From assembly GCA_021372695.1 (NCBI GenBank), contig JAJFTY010000167.1, positions 1 through 18,441 of the forward strand: a DNA stretch of 18,441 bases, read 5' to 3'. Shown piece by piece: positions 1 to 6,962 of this stretch. This DNA comes from Deltaproteobacteria bacterium. Lineage in GTDB: Bacteria; Desulfobacterota; Syntrophia; Syntrophales; UBA5619. The notes beneath the pieces were generated by a model that ran no database searches, was not told where the DNA came from, and worked only from the letters and a program-made list of their open reading frames with translations. Position numbers and translations under genes: made by a program. Positions within the stretch are counted from its first letter, which is position 1, and each line of letters begins with the position of its first letter.

Positions 1-42
1 GTCCAGCGGGAGGACGTCTTCCGCTACATGCACCGGATATAG
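1..42 (+). CDS. C-terminal end of ACT-domain protein, UPF0237 family (partial)
   Basis: The first 14 codons are open from base 1 and read VQREDVFRYMHRI followed by TAG. This is the characteristic tail of UPF0237 ACT-domain proteins, small proteins of about 90 residues that usually end in a motif like R-x-E-D-[IV]-F-x-x-M-H-R-I. The gene directly downstream is UPF0210, and these two families are known as conserved neighbours, which supports the call. Only the tail is in the window. ACT domains generally bind amino acids or other small ligands, but the ligand of this family is not established. The gap to the next start codon is 9 nt, so the pair is probably co-transcribed and translationally coupled. 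Confidence 0.75.
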   Translation, partial: VQREDVFRYMHRI

Positions 43-51
43 GGGGCGGGA

Positions 52-1413
52 ATGAACTATTCTCCGCAGGAAATCATCGAGACGATCCGGATGGTCCAGA
101 TGGAGCATCTGGATATCCGTACGGTGACCATGGGGATCTCGCTTTTGGACTGCGCGGGGAGCGACACGGACGCGCTCTGCCGCAGGATCTATGAAAAGAT
201 CATGGTCGCGGCAGGAAAGCTCGTGCCGGTGTGCGAAACGATCGAGAAGGAGTTGGGGATCCCGATCGTCCACAAGCGGATCGCCGTCACGCCGGTATCG
301 CTCGTGGCGGCGGGCATCCCAGCGGACGGATTTCCGGAAGTGGCCCGGGCCCTCGACCGCGCGGCCTCTGCGACCGGGGTCAACTTCATCGGCGGCTTTT
401 CCGCTTTGGTCCACAAGGGATTCACGGTTGGCGACACGCACCTGATCGAGACGCTCCCGGAGGCGCTGGCCGGGACGGGGAAGGTGTGCGCGTCGGTCAA
501 TCTGGCCACGAGCAAAGCGGGGATCAATATGGACGCCGTTGCGCTGATGGGCCGGATCATCAAGCGGACGGCGGAACTGACTGCCGATCAGGGGAGCATC
601 GGCTGCGCGAAGCTCGTGGTCTTCTGCAACGTACCGGAGGACAACCCCTTCATGGCGGGCGCCTTTCACGGGATCGGCGAACCCGAAACGGTGATCAATG
701 TCGGGGTGAGCGGACCGGGCGTGGTCCTGCATGCCGTGCAGAAGAGCGGGGAAGCCGATTTCGGGGAGCTCGCCGAGATCATCAAGAAGACGGCCTTCAA
801 GGTCACCCGGATGGGTGAACTGGTCGGCCGGATGGCCTCCGAAAGGCTGAAGACGCGCTTCGGCATCGTCGATCTGTCGCTCGCCCCCACCCCGGTCGTC
901 GGCGACAGCATCGCGGCGATCCTGGAGGAGATGGGCATCGAAACGTGCGGGGCGCCGGGAACGACGGCGGCGCTCGCGCTCCTGAACGATGCGGTCAAGA
1001 AGGGCGGCGCCATGGCCTCCTCCTACGTCGGCGGCTTGAGCGGGGCGTTCATTCCCGTGAGCGAGGATGCCGGCATGATCGCCGCGGTCGAGGCGGGCGC
1101 GATGTCGCTGGAAAAACTCGAAGCGATGACCTGCGTCTGTTCGGTCGGGATCGACATGGTGGCCGTGCCGGGAGACACGCCCGCCGAGACGCTCTCGGCA
1201 CTGATCGCCGATGAGATGGCGATCGGGATGGTGAACAAGAAGACGACCGCCGTCCGCATCATTCCCGCGGCGGGGAAGCGGGTCGGGGAACGGGTGGAGT
1301 TCGGCGGGCTTTTGGGCGCCGCCCCGGTCATGGCGATCAGCAGGCTCGATTCATCGCGGTTCATCCGCCGCGGCGGACAGATTCCCTCGCCGATCGCCAG
1401 CCTGACGAACTGA
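52..1413 (+). CDS. UPF0210 / DUF711 family protein (PFL family protein)
   Basis: This 453-residue protein matches the usual length (about 450) of the UPF0210/DUF711 family, often annotated 'PFL family protein' although glycyl-radical chemistry has not been shown. Recognisable family stretches are the N-terminal [20 protein letters not shown] segment (about residues 10-29), the [10 protein letters not shown] segment (about 158-167), and a C-terminal half rich in small residues and GG turns. I see no signal peptide or membrane helix, so it is probably cytosolic. The ATG at 52 has a purine-rich GGGGGCGGG just upstream. It sits 9 nt behind the UPF0237 ACT-domain gene, the conserved partner of this family. 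The biochemical function of the pair is unknown, though a ligand-sensing role through the ACT partner is plausible. Confidence 0.9.
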   Translation: MNYSPQEIIETIRMVQMEHLDIRTVTMGISLLDCAGSDTDALCRRIYEKIMVAAGKLVPVCETIEKELGIPIVHKRIAVTPVSLVAAGIPADGFPEVARALDRAASATGVNFIGGFSALVHKGFTVGDTHLIETLPEALAGTGKVCASVNLATSKAGINMDAVALMGRIIKRTAELTADQGSIGCAKLVVFCNVPEDNPFMAGAFHGIGEPETVINVGVSGPGVVLHAVQKSGEADFGELAEIIKKTAFKVTRMGELVGRMASERLKTRFGIVDLSLAPTPVVGDSIAAILEEMGIETCGAPGTTAALALLNDAVKKGGAMASSYVGGLSGAFIPVSEDAGMIAAVEAGAMSLEKLEAMTCVCSVGIDMVAVPGDTPAETLSALIADEMAIGMVNKKTTAVRIIPAAGKRVGERVEFGGLLGAAPVMAISRLDSSRFIRRGGQIPSPIASLTN

Positions 1414-1440
1414 CCGGCAGGCTGCTGACCGGGAGCGCAT

Positions 1441-1474
1441 CCTTCCGGCCCCGCCCGGCAGGCGGGCCGGAGGG
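1441..1474 (+). terminator. Strong hairpin downstream of the UPF0210 gene
   Basis: Bases 1441-1455 pair with 1461-1474 in a 14-bp GC-rich stem with one bulged C (1449), one G-T pair and a CGGCA loop. It begins 28 nt after the UPF0210 stop codon. No T-run follows immediately on the + strand, so it may be a factor-dependent terminator or an mRNA-stabilising 3' hairpin rather than a classical intrinsic terminator. The genes beyond it are on the opposite strand. Confidence 0.5.
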
Positions 1475-1576
1475 CGCAATCAAAAAACCGAAGGCTTCCT
1501 TGCCGGGAAGCACCGCCGGCGCGGGCGGGTTTCCGAAACGCTCATCTGCTGCGTTGCGCTGCAAACCTCATCGCTC

Positions 1577-1634
1577 CCTTCGGCAGACCCAGGGCAGGCT
1601 AAAAGCCTTCTGTCATGGTGAGCCTGTCGAACCA
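1577..1634. repeat. REP-like imperfect inverted element
   Basis: The right arm, 1616-1634, is TGGTGAGCCTGTCGAACCA. This is very close to a palindromic repeat unit (GGTTCGACAGGCTCACC and relatives) that I recall as common in intergenic regions of many bacterial genomes. The left arm, about 1577-1598, contains CCTTCGGCAGACCCAGGGCAGG, a diverged inverted counterpart. Between them is the small hairpin AGGCT-AAA-AGCCT. It lies between two converging transcription units (UPF0210 from the left, the disulfide operon from the right), a typical place for REP elements. Copy number cannot be judged from this window. Confidence 0.5.
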
Positions 1635-1695
1635 TTGCACGCCTTGCATCTGGGCATTTTTGAGCAGCCTGCCCGGACCTGCCCCCTTAGAAAGA

Positions 1696-2637
1696 TTACT
1701 TTCCGCCATCGGGCTTCCGGAGGCTGCGGAGTCCCTTGAGGATGTCGTCTCTTCCGATCAGGGTCTGCTTCCCCTGCGGGCCGATGATCACGCAGGAGGG
1801 GGTCGTGTCGATGTGGTCCTCCTTCAGGTAGTTGCTGAAGATCCTGAAGGCCGCCGCCGTATCGGCCGGCCGGATCTCGATTCCCTTCTTCTTCAGGAAG
1901 GCCTCCATGGCCTTGTCCCCGTCGACGCGCTTTCCCGCGGCCTCGAAGAGCGCACCCCGGGCGGCCACGGCCTGCCGGAGATCTCCCTTCGCGCTCAGAG
2001 CCGCGAGGAAATAGCCGACGTAGAAGACGGTTTCCCGGTGGATGGGTGTGTCGATGAAGACGACGCGGATGACGTTCTTTTCGACGAGCTCCGTGATCTC
2101 GGAGATCACTTCCTTCTCCTCATCCTGGCAGGGTCCGCAGAAGTAATCGGTGTAGAGACGGACCTCGACGGTCCCGCGGCCGAATGCGGTCGAGACGGGC
2201 TCGGCGGCATACAGGGGGGTCGTGGACCCGGAGAAGAAGAGCAGGAAGAAGAGGAGCCCGGCGGCGGCGGCCAGGGCTGCCCAGGCCTTGCGACTCCGGT
2301 CGAAGTTGACCGCGCAGGCGAGCAGGACCGTCGTCCCGAACCCCAGGCAGAAGGGGCAATAGACGCCGCTCTTTACCTGATAGCCGATCAGGAAGATCTC
2401 CCCGCCCGCCCCGAAAGCGAGAAGCAGGAAGCAGAGGAGCGGTTTCCGCAGCCAGGCGAGGAGGAAGACCACGGCCATATAGAAAATCCCGAGGTACTTC
2501 AGATCGATCCCGAGGATGTCCCCTTTGAGGGCGCTGCATGCGCCCAGGCAGACGATGTAGGCGAGCGTGACGGCAATGCCGACCAGAGCCAGCAGGAGCG
2601 TCAGGATCCGCCGCCTGGACTGCGGGAACTTTTTCAT
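1696..2637 (-). CDS. VKOR-family quinone-dependent disulfide oxidase fused to a thioredoxin/DsbA-like domain
   Basis: This 313-residue protein probably makes disulfides in exported proteins and passes electrons to membrane quinone. Residues about 10-135 are an integral-membrane VKOR domain with several hydrophobic helices. It has a loop cysteine pair C30/C34 followed by GIDLKYLG (compare the GIP-x-S-x-x-G region of VKOR) and the quinone-proximal CPFC pair C94/C97. After a last helix, about 119-135, residues 157-305 form a periplasmic thioredoxin-fold domain with FCGPC (C167/C170) and a cis-proline TTP at 278-280. All six redox cysteines are present, so the fusion appears functional. The gene is last in the operon, 90 nt after the aminopeptidase gene, with a GGGAGAGGAG ribosome site. 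The VKOR-Trx fusion architecture is known; substrates are unknown. Confidence 0.88.
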   Translation of the reverse strand: MKKFPQSRRRILTLLLALVGIAVTLAYIVCLGACSALKGDILGIDLKYLGIFYMAVVFLLAWLRKPLLCFLLLAFGAGGEIFLIGYQVKSGVYCPFCLGFGTTVLLACAVNFDRSRKAWAALAAAAGLLFFLLFFSGSTTPLYAAEPVSTAFGRGTVEVRLYTDYFCGPCQDEEKEVISEITELVEKNVIRVVFIDTPIHRETVFYVGYFLAALSAKGDLRQAVAARGALFEAAGKRVDGDKAMEAFLKKKGIEIRPADTAAAFRIFSNYLKEDHIDTTPSCVIIGPQGKQTLIGRDDILKGLRSLRKPDGGK

Positions 2638-2660
2638 GAAATCCGATTTCTCCTCTCCCT

Positions 2661-2718
2661 GACCAGGCCGGATTCTGTGCGATCCGGATCCCGCGGCTTG
2701 CGGGCAGCGCTCCTGGTC
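2661..2718 (-). other. Multi-branched intercistronic RNA structure before the VKOR gene
   Basis: The 90-nt gap between the aminopeptidase stop and the VKOR start can fold into a closed junction. An outer stem GACCAGG (2661-2667) pairs with CCTGGTC (2712-2718). It encloses two hairpins: CCGGAT/ATCCGG (2668-2673 with 2682-2687) and CCCGC/GCGGG (2690-2694 with 2700-2704). There is no T-run, so it does not look like an intrinsic terminator. It could protect a processed mRNA end or tune expression of the VKOR gene. The folding is by eye only. Confidence 0.4.
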
Positions 2719-2727
2719 AACGGCCTG

Positions 2728-3945
2728 TCAATAGCGGAAGCAGCCGTTCTCATAGATGACGACCTTCCTGCCCGTCTTGAGATGCGCCGTCACGGTTTTC
2801 TTCTCGGTGTTCACCAGATCCCAGTGCAGGGCGGAGTCGTTGAAGCCCAGCTTCCGCTTCAGGTCGCGGTCCAGAGCGGCGGGATCGCCGGCATAGGTGT
2901 CGGCATAGGAGGAGCCGACGGCGACGTGGCAGTTTCCCTGCTCCCCGCCGAAGTTTTCATCGAACAGGGTATCGGCCATGAACCGGTCGATCCGCGAGAA
3001 GCGCCGGTCCGTGAGCGAAAACTCGCCGACCCGTTTCGCTCCCCGGTCCATGGCAAGCTGTTTGACCGTGAACGCCTCGCCGGTTTCGGCGCGGATTCCG
3101 ACGGCGCTCCCCCGCTTGAAGGTCAACTCCACCCCTTCGACATAGTTTCCGCTCCGGTAGGAGGGGAGATTCGCGTAGTAGGTCCCCTCGGTGCCGCGCC
3201 AGTCCGGGGAGACGAACAATTCGAAGCTCGGAATGTTGTGGCCCGATACCCCGGCCCATTGCCTCTCCTCGCCGGGGGTGATCCGGAAGTCGCAGTGGGC
3301 GGATTCGACATGGAGGAGGGCAGCCTTCAGGCTGTTCAGCCATCGCTTGATTGCGATCGAGTCGCGCTTGATCTCCTCCCACTTGGCAACCGGGTCTTTG
3401 CGGTCGAGGTAGCAGGCCCGGACGATCTGCTCCGTGTAGATTCCCATGGTCGTGCGGGCCTGGCTGGCCAGCTCCGCGGTCGGCAGGGTGCAAAGAGTCC
3501 AGCCGTAGGATCCCGCCTGCTCTCTCTTTTCGACGATGTCGCGGAGCGGCTTGCGCGAAACGATGACCTTCCCGATCCGGGCCGGGTCGACCTCCTTGAG
3601 GTGGGTCAGGGAATCGGGCGCATGCAGGTAGATCCGTCCGTGGAGGTTGCCGTAGAGCTCCTTCTCGCCCGGGGTCTGGAAAACGAGCTGGCGATTGTCC
3701 GACTTCCCGTAGAACGCGCGCTCCATGTCGACGGTGAGGCCCATCCGTTGAACAGGGTTCATCCCCGCCTCGACGATCTTTCGGAAGAGGATTTCCGCAA
3801 GCCTGAGCGCGGCGGGGCAGTACTGGATGAGGATCGCGTCTCCCTTCCGAAATCGCCCCTGCCGGGCCGATCTGAGGCCCCAGAGCAGCACGTCGGCGTA
3901 CCGCTCCAGGTATCGTTCGTTCAAGGTATCGGCGTTTTTCGTCAT
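2728..3945 (-). CDS. M29-family metal-dependent aminopeptidase
   Basis: This 405-residue protein has the length (about 400-410) and motifs of peptidase family M29 (AmpS/AmpT/AmpII), dimetal aminopeptidases that remove N-terminal residues from peptides in the cytosol. By comparison with the family the metal and catalytic set is visible: E242 in NIPSFELF, E308 in VGEF, H340 and Y347 in NCHVAVGSSY, and H374/D376 in ALHWD. The usual GE before the first ligand is FE here. No signal peptide is seen. I chose the ATG at 3945 because it overlaps the upstream TGA as ATGA, indicating translational coupling. A longer in-frame reading to 4098 runs inside the upstream gene and is not credible. Its place between two disulfide-chemistry genes is unusual; the connection is unknown. 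Confidence 0.85.
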   Translation of the reverse strand: MTKNADTLNERYLERYADVLLWGLRSARQGRFRKGDAILIQYCPAALRLAEILFRKIVEAGMNPVQRMGLTVDMERAFYGKSDNRQLVFQTPGEKELYGNLHGRIYLHAPDSLTHLKEVDPARIGKVIVSRKPLRDIVEKREQAGSYGWTLCTLPTAELASQARTTMGIYTEQIVRACYLDRKDPVAKWEEIKRDSIAIKRWLNSLKAALLHVESAHCDFRITPGEERQWAGVSGHNIPSFELFVSPDWRGTEGTYYANLPSYRSGNYVEGVELTFKRGSAVGIRAETGEAFTVKQLAMDRGAKRVGEFSLTDRRFSRIDRFMADTLFDENFGGEQGNCHVAVGSSYADTYAGDPAALDRDLKRKLGFNDSALHWDLVNTEKKTVTAHLKTGRKVVIYENGCFRY

Positions 3946-4649
3946 TTTTGGGCGCCCAGAATCCTTTCCATCCGCGGGATGTCCGCCCCGAAAACGACCT
4001 GTCCGTCGATCAGGAAGATGGGGGTGGATGAGACCCCGGCGCGGTTGAGCATCTCCTTGTGGGACCTGAGGAGATCTTCCGCCTCGGCGGACTTGCACGG
4101 GGTGAATTTCATGTCGTCGAGTTTGCCGGCCATCGCCTCCTCATAGGCCTTGCCGCGGTCCTCCGCGCAGAAGATCTGGCGGACCTTCGCCTCCGCATCG
4201 CGGTGCATCGCCAGCGGGAAGAAGAAGACATATCGGGTGAGATCCTTCACACCAGCGAGAAAGGCGGAGCCTTTTCTGCAGAACGGGCAGTCCGGGTCCG
4301 TGACCTCGATGACCTGATGGGTGCCGGAGCCGATCCGGATCGCCTTGTCGAGGGGAAGTTCCTTCAGCGCCCTGGCAATGATCTCCTTGACGCGCTCGTC
4401 CGTCAGATTCTTCCCCTCCTTCGTCACCATCTGTCCGAAGATCAGGTACTCGGTTTCCGGCGCGTAGTAGAGGACCTGATTCCGGGATACCACCTCGTAC
4501 AGGCCGGTCACGGCGGAGGGGCGGAAACTGTCCACCCGGATGTTGGGGAAGTTCTTCCGGAACGACTCTTCCGGCGAGGCCGGCCTCGCCGGCGCCGCAG
4601 CCAGGAGGATGAACAGCAGGCCGCAAAGGATGGAGACGGATCTCTTCAT
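3942..4649 (-). CDS. DsbC/DsbG-like periplasmic thiol:disulfide interchange protein
   Basis: This 235-residue exported protein resembles DsbC. Residues 1-24 are a signal peptide (KR, hydrophobic core LCGLLFILLAAAPA, likely cleavage after ARPA). Residues about 25-100 resemble the N-terminal dimerisation domain, including RPSAVTGLYEVV (43-54) and YLIFGQM (68-74). Residues about 105-235 are a thioredoxin fold with the active site DCPFC (C121/C124) and cis-Pro T209-P210. Two further cysteines, C161 and C185, sit where DsbC has its structural disulfide. It probably isomerises wrong disulfides in the periplasm, or acts as an oxidant partner of the VKOR protein in the same operon. The ATG at 4649 was chosen because it overlaps the upstream stop as TAATG and starts the signal peptide. 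Confidence 0.88.
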   Translation of the reverse strand: MKRSVSILCGLLFILLAAAPARPASPEESFRKNFPNIRVDSFRPSAVTGLYEVVSRNQVLYYAPETEYLIFGQMVTKEGKNLTDERVKEIIARALKELPLDKAIRIGSGTHQVIEVTDPDCPFCRKGSAFLAGVKDLTRYVFFFPLAMHRDAEAKVRQIFCAEDRGKAYEEAMAGKLDDMKFTPCKSAEAEDLLRSHKEMLNRAGVSSTPIFLIDGQVVFGADIPRMERILGAQK

Positions 4650-5617
4650 TAAAGCCGCCTTTCGATGATGTAACCCGCGATGGTCAGGAGCGCGGTTTTG
4701 GCGTCCGAGTCGGGAAAGGGTGCCAGAAACCCTCTCGCCTCTTCGATGCAAGCCTTGGCCTTTCCCAGCGCATAGGGGATGCCGTCGTAGCGGTGGATCA
4801 GGGCCATGATCGCCTCCGTTGCCTCAATATTCTTGGTTTCGATTCCCGTCCGGATGAAGGCCTTTTCCTCCGGGTTGCACTTCCGCATCGTCCGGATGAG
4901 GGGGAGCGTCAGTTTCCCCTCGCTCAGGTCCTGTCCGATCGCCTTGCCGAACTCCTCCTCCTTGGCCACATAGTCGAGGGTGTCGTCGGTGATCTGGAAG
5001 GCCGTGCCGAGCCTCATCCCGAAGCGGGTCAACGCCTCGATCTGGCTTTCCGCGGCATTTCCGAGGATGGCGCCGATGGCGCAGGCTGCCGAAATCAGGA
5101 TCGACGTTTTTTTCTCCACGATCAGGAGGTACTCCTTTTCGGTGAGATTGGTGTCGCCGGCCTTCATCAGTTGAAAAACCTCGCCTTCCGACATGGTGTT
5201 GGTCGTCGTGGAGATCAGCTTGAGGATGGCCGGGGTTCCGTCGTCGGTCATCAACTTGAAGGATTTCGAGTAGAGGAAGTCCCCGACCAGGACACTGGCC
5301 GCGTTTCCCCAGACGTGATTCGCCGAAACCTTTCCGCGGCGGGTTTCCGCCTCGTCGATCACGTCGTCGTGCAGAAGGCTTGCCGTGTGGATGAACTCGA
5401 TGATGGCCGAGAGCGGATAGCGGCGTTCTCCCCGGTAGCCGCAGAGGTCGGCGGCAGCCAGGAGCAGGAGGGGCCGGAAGCGTTTGCCGCCGCTGCCGAC
5501 CAGATGGTGGATGATCTCCGGGATGAGCCGGACCTCGGAACGGAGGTACATCTCCATGTGCTCCTCGACCTTCTTGAGGTCGTTTCCGTAGTGGTGAAAG
5601 ACGTCCTGTATCTGCAT
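4649..5617 (-). CDS. ispB: Long-chain polyprenyl diphosphate synthase (octaprenyl-type)
   Basis: This trans-isoprenyl diphosphate synthase of 322 residues condenses isopentenyl diphosphate units to make the side chain of menaquinone or ubiquinone. Family motifs are GSGGKRFRP (41-49), the first Asp-rich motif DDVID (D84, D85, D88) followed by ETRRG, KTS (170-172), and the second Asp-rich motif DDTLD (211-215). Small residues just ahead of the first motif (HTAS, 77-80) fit long-chain enzymes rather than farnesyl or geranylgeranyl synthases. The exact chain length and the choice of ispB over hepT/sdsA cannot be settled from sequence. The start at 5617 has GGGGGC upstream. It is the first gene of the operon, overlapping the DsbC-like gene by 1 nt. 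Confidence 0.88.
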   Translation of the reverse strand: MQIQDVFHHYGNDLKKVEEHMEMYLRSEVRLIPEIIHHLVGSGGKRFRPLLLLAAADLCGYRGERRYPLSAIIEFIHTASLLHDDVIDEAETRRGKVSANHVWGNAASVLVGDFLYSKSFKLMTDDGTPAILKLISTTTNTMSEGEVFQLMKAGDTNLTEKEYLLIVEKKTSILISAACAIGAILGNAAESQIEALTRFGMRLGTAFQITDDTLDYVAKEEEFGKAIGQDLSEGKLTLPLIRTMRKCNPEEKAFIRTGIETKNIEATEAIMALIHRYDGIPYALGKAKACIEEARGFLAPFPDSDAKTALLTIAGYIIERRL

Positions 5618-5650
5618 GTCGCCCCCGTTTCCTGAAAGTCCGGTCTCCCT

Positions 5651-5673
5651 AAAAAAATCCCGGCTGTCCGGGA
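5651..5673 (-). terminator. Intrinsic terminator-like hairpin in the ispB leader
   Basis: Read on the minus strand, TCCCGG-ACAG-CCGGGA (5673 to 5658) is followed at once by seven T residues (5657 to 5651), a textbook intrinsic terminator. It sits about 34 nt before the ispB start and just downstream of the predicted ispB promoter, so it would act on the operon's own transcript (attenuation) as well as on any incoming minus-strand transcription. Bases 5668-5678 can alternatively pair with 5634-5643 with one bulge. Confidence 0.6.
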
Positions 5674-5688
5674 CTTTCCATGCGGGTA

Positions 5689-5717
5689 TCTATAATGGAT
5701 CGATGGGCAAATGTCAA
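5689..5717 (-). promoter_or_regulatory. Near-consensus sigma70 promoter for the ispB operon
   Basis: On the minus strand, TTGACA (5717-5712), a 17-nt spacer and TATAGA (5694-5689). Transcription would start near 5682, giving a leader of about 65 nt. This promoter drives ispB, the DsbC-like gene, the M29 gene and the VKOR gene. Confidence 0.7.
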
Positions 5718-5882
5718 ATGAGCGGTCGGGCCAGGGAAGGCTTCGCCGGGTCGAGTGATCCGTTTGGAGATCCTATTCCGGGCGTGTCCGCCCGCCTTTC
5801 GGATGGCTCCGCCATCGCTCCCCGGTTCCCGCTGGAACGCATCGCGGTTCGCTCAGATTTCTCTGGCGACGGTGATTTGCAT
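5718..5882. other. Divergent intergenic spacer with no recognisable gene
   Basis: The 388-nt stretch between ispB (minus) and the Gdx exporter (plus) holds the two promoters and their leaders at its edges. In this central part I see no coding sequence with a convincing start, no RNA gene and no repeat. Confidence 0.5.
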
Positions 5883-5911
5883 TTGACGCGGGTTCCCGAT
5901 CGTACTATATA
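5883..5911 (+). promoter_or_regulatory. Near-consensus sigma70 promoter for the Gdx exporter
   Basis: TTGACG (5883-5888), a 17-nt spacer, and TATATA (5906-5911). Transcription would start near 5918, leaving an 88-nt leader before the ATG at 6006. No other + strand promoter as good is seen upstream of this gene cluster. Confidence 0.7.
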
Positions 5912-5928
5912 CGCCGCGAAAAACGGGT

Positions 5929-5987
5929 CCCCTTTGCCCGGCCCCGATGGGCGGCAAAGGGGGAGTTATCCGGGGAATTTCCCCGTA
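5929..5987 (+). promoter_or_regulatory. Structured leader of the Gdx exporter mRNA
   Basis: Bases 5929-5938 (CCCCTTTGCC) pair perfectly with 5953-5962. A further 4 bp follow inside (5941-5944 with 5949-5952), with a CGAT loop and a two-base bulge. A second small hairpin, CGGGGA-ATT-TCCCCG, lies at 5971-5985. The ribosome site TGAGGA (5994-5999) follows. Guanidinium exporters are classic targets of guanidine riboswitches. However, I find neither the ACGR tetraloop pair of class II, nor the conserved core I recall for class I, nor the class III pseudoknot sequence. Any ligand role is speculation. Confidence 0.4.
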
Positions 5988-6005
5988 CTGTCATGAGGAT
6001 GAGAA

Positions 6006-6323
6006 ATGTCCTGGTTCTATCTGGTGATTGCCGGCATCTTCGAAACGGTCTGGGCCGTAGCCCTGAAGCAGACAGAAGGGTTTTCCCGGCTTTTACCTGC
6101 CGGTGTCACGGTCGTAGCGATGGCGCTGAGCCTCTATTTCCTCTCGCTGGCCCTCAAAGCGCTCCCCCTGGGAACGGCTTACGCCGTCTGGACGGGAATC
6201 GGAGCCGTGGGTGCGGCGGTCCTCGGGATGTTCCTCTTCGGCGAGTCCCATGCCCCGATGCGGATTGCGAGCATCCTGCTCATCGTTGCGGGAATTGCCG
6301 GCCTGCGCCTGACGACCTCATGA
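6006..6323 (+). CDS. sugE: SMR-family guanidinium exporter (Gdx/SugE)
   Basis: This 105-residue four-helix inner-membrane protein of the small multidrug resistance family belongs to the Gdx (formerly SugE) subtype, which exports guanidinium in exchange for protons as an antiparallel dimer. Residues known to matter in Gdx proteins are present at the expected positions: the proton/substrate-coupling E13, W16, S42, Y59 and W62. The strongly conserved [10 protein letters not shown] stretch (62-71) and GES (79-81) are also there. Overall similarity to E. coli SugE runs the whole length (MSW...VIAG...E..WAV.LK....FSRL). The ATG has TGAGGA 6 nt upstream. It has its own promoter and a structured leader. 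The next gene is 113 nt downstream. The subtype call is firm; the physiological substrate in this organism is inferred. Confidence 0.92.
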   Translation: MSWFYLVIAGIFETVWAVALKQTEGFSRLLPAGVTVVAMALSLYFLSLALKALPLGTAYAVWTGIGAVGAAVLGMFLFGESHAPMRIASILLIVAGIAGLRLTTS

Positions 6324-6388
6324 TGAGGCACGGGGATTCCAAGGGTGGACCGCCGGCAGGGGCAGGGCGAGCCGGCATGCCCGTTGGA

Positions 6389-6413
6389 CAACGAGCGTCT
6401 GAAAAGCTCGTTG
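6389..6413 (+). other. Hairpin between the Gdx exporter and the next gene
   Basis: CAACGAGC (6389-6396) and GCTCGTTG (6406-6413) form a perfect 8-bp stem with a 9-nt loop, 24 nt before the next start codon. There is no T-run, so it is probably an intercistronic stability or processing element rather than an intrinsic terminator. Confidence 0.35.
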
Positions 6414-6436
6414 GAACGGACGGAAGGGAAGGTGCG

Positions 6437-6874
6437 ATGAGCGAGAAGGTCGAGGCGGCGGTCGCCTGTTTCAAGGAGGGGTTCAGTTGTTCACAGTCGA
6501 TTCTCTGCACTTGGAGCGGGGAACTCGGCTTGGAAAGAGAGGTGGCGCTGCGGGCAGCGTCAGCATTCGGAGGGGGGATGGCAGGCCTCGGAGAGGTCTG
6601 CGGAGCCGTCACGGGCGCCCTGATGGCGATCGGCCTGAAACAAGGCCAGACGGAGGCGAAAGACAAGGAGACGAAAGAGAAGAACTATGCCCGCGTCCGC
6701 GATTTCACCGACCGCTTCCGCTCGCGCAACGGCTCCCTGCTCTGCCGGGAGCTCCTGGGATGTGATCTGACCACGCCGGAAGCGAGGGAGGCGGCGAAAC
6801 AGAAGGGACTCTTCACCGAGCGCTGCCCCGGCTTCGTCCGGGATGCGGCGGAGATTCTGGAGCAGATCCTGTGA
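6437..6874 (+). CDS. C_GCAxxG_C_C family putative redox-active protein
   Basis: This 145-residue cytosolic protein has the spaced cysteine pattern of the C_GCAxxG_C_C family: C11, C18 (FSCSQS), C24, C55 in EVCGAVTGALMAIGL, C103 and C109 (CRELLGCDL), and C130 (RCPGFV). The family is common in anaerobes and is presumed to bind metal or do redox chemistry, but no reaction is established. The ATG at 6437 gives a protein that begins with the family's usual N-terminal helix (xxAxxCFxxGFSCSQ) and has a purine-rich GGAAGGGAAGG upstream. The open frame further upstream overlaps the Gdx gene and is not real. It is probably co-transcribed with the flanking transporter genes. Confidence 0.85.
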   Translation: MSEKVEAAVACFKEGFSCSQSILCTWSGELGLEREVALRAASAFGGGMAGLGEVCGAVTGALMAIGLKQGQTEAKDKETKEKNYARVRDFTDRFRSRNGSLLCRELLGCDLTTPEAREAAKQKGLFTERCPGFVRDAAEILEQIL

Positions 6875-6962
6875 CGGGCCATAAGATCGGGGGAGGGCGC
6901 TGGTCCCGGAGGCCCGAAGGGATCGGAACACGTCCCCGGAGCCGGAATCGGGGGGCGTCGAA

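Noticed and set aside
1615..4146. An 843-codon + strand open frame covering the disulfide operon
   Set aside because: It is antisense to four well-recognised genes, its translation is low-complexity and rich in charged residues and Gly/Pro, and its start lies in the REP-like element. It is a by-product of high GC on the opposite strand.
5616..5996. A 126-codon frame in the ispB-gdx spacer
   Set aside because: No ribosome site; it runs through two promoters and the leader hairpin, and shows no recognisable protein features.
5700..6005. Known guanidine riboswitch ahead of the Gdx gene
   Set aside because: I looked for the paired ACGR hairpins of class II, the CUGGUCCGAGAG/ACACGG core of class I and the class III pseudoknot strand and did not find them. 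A covariance search is needed, so only a generic structured leader is reported.
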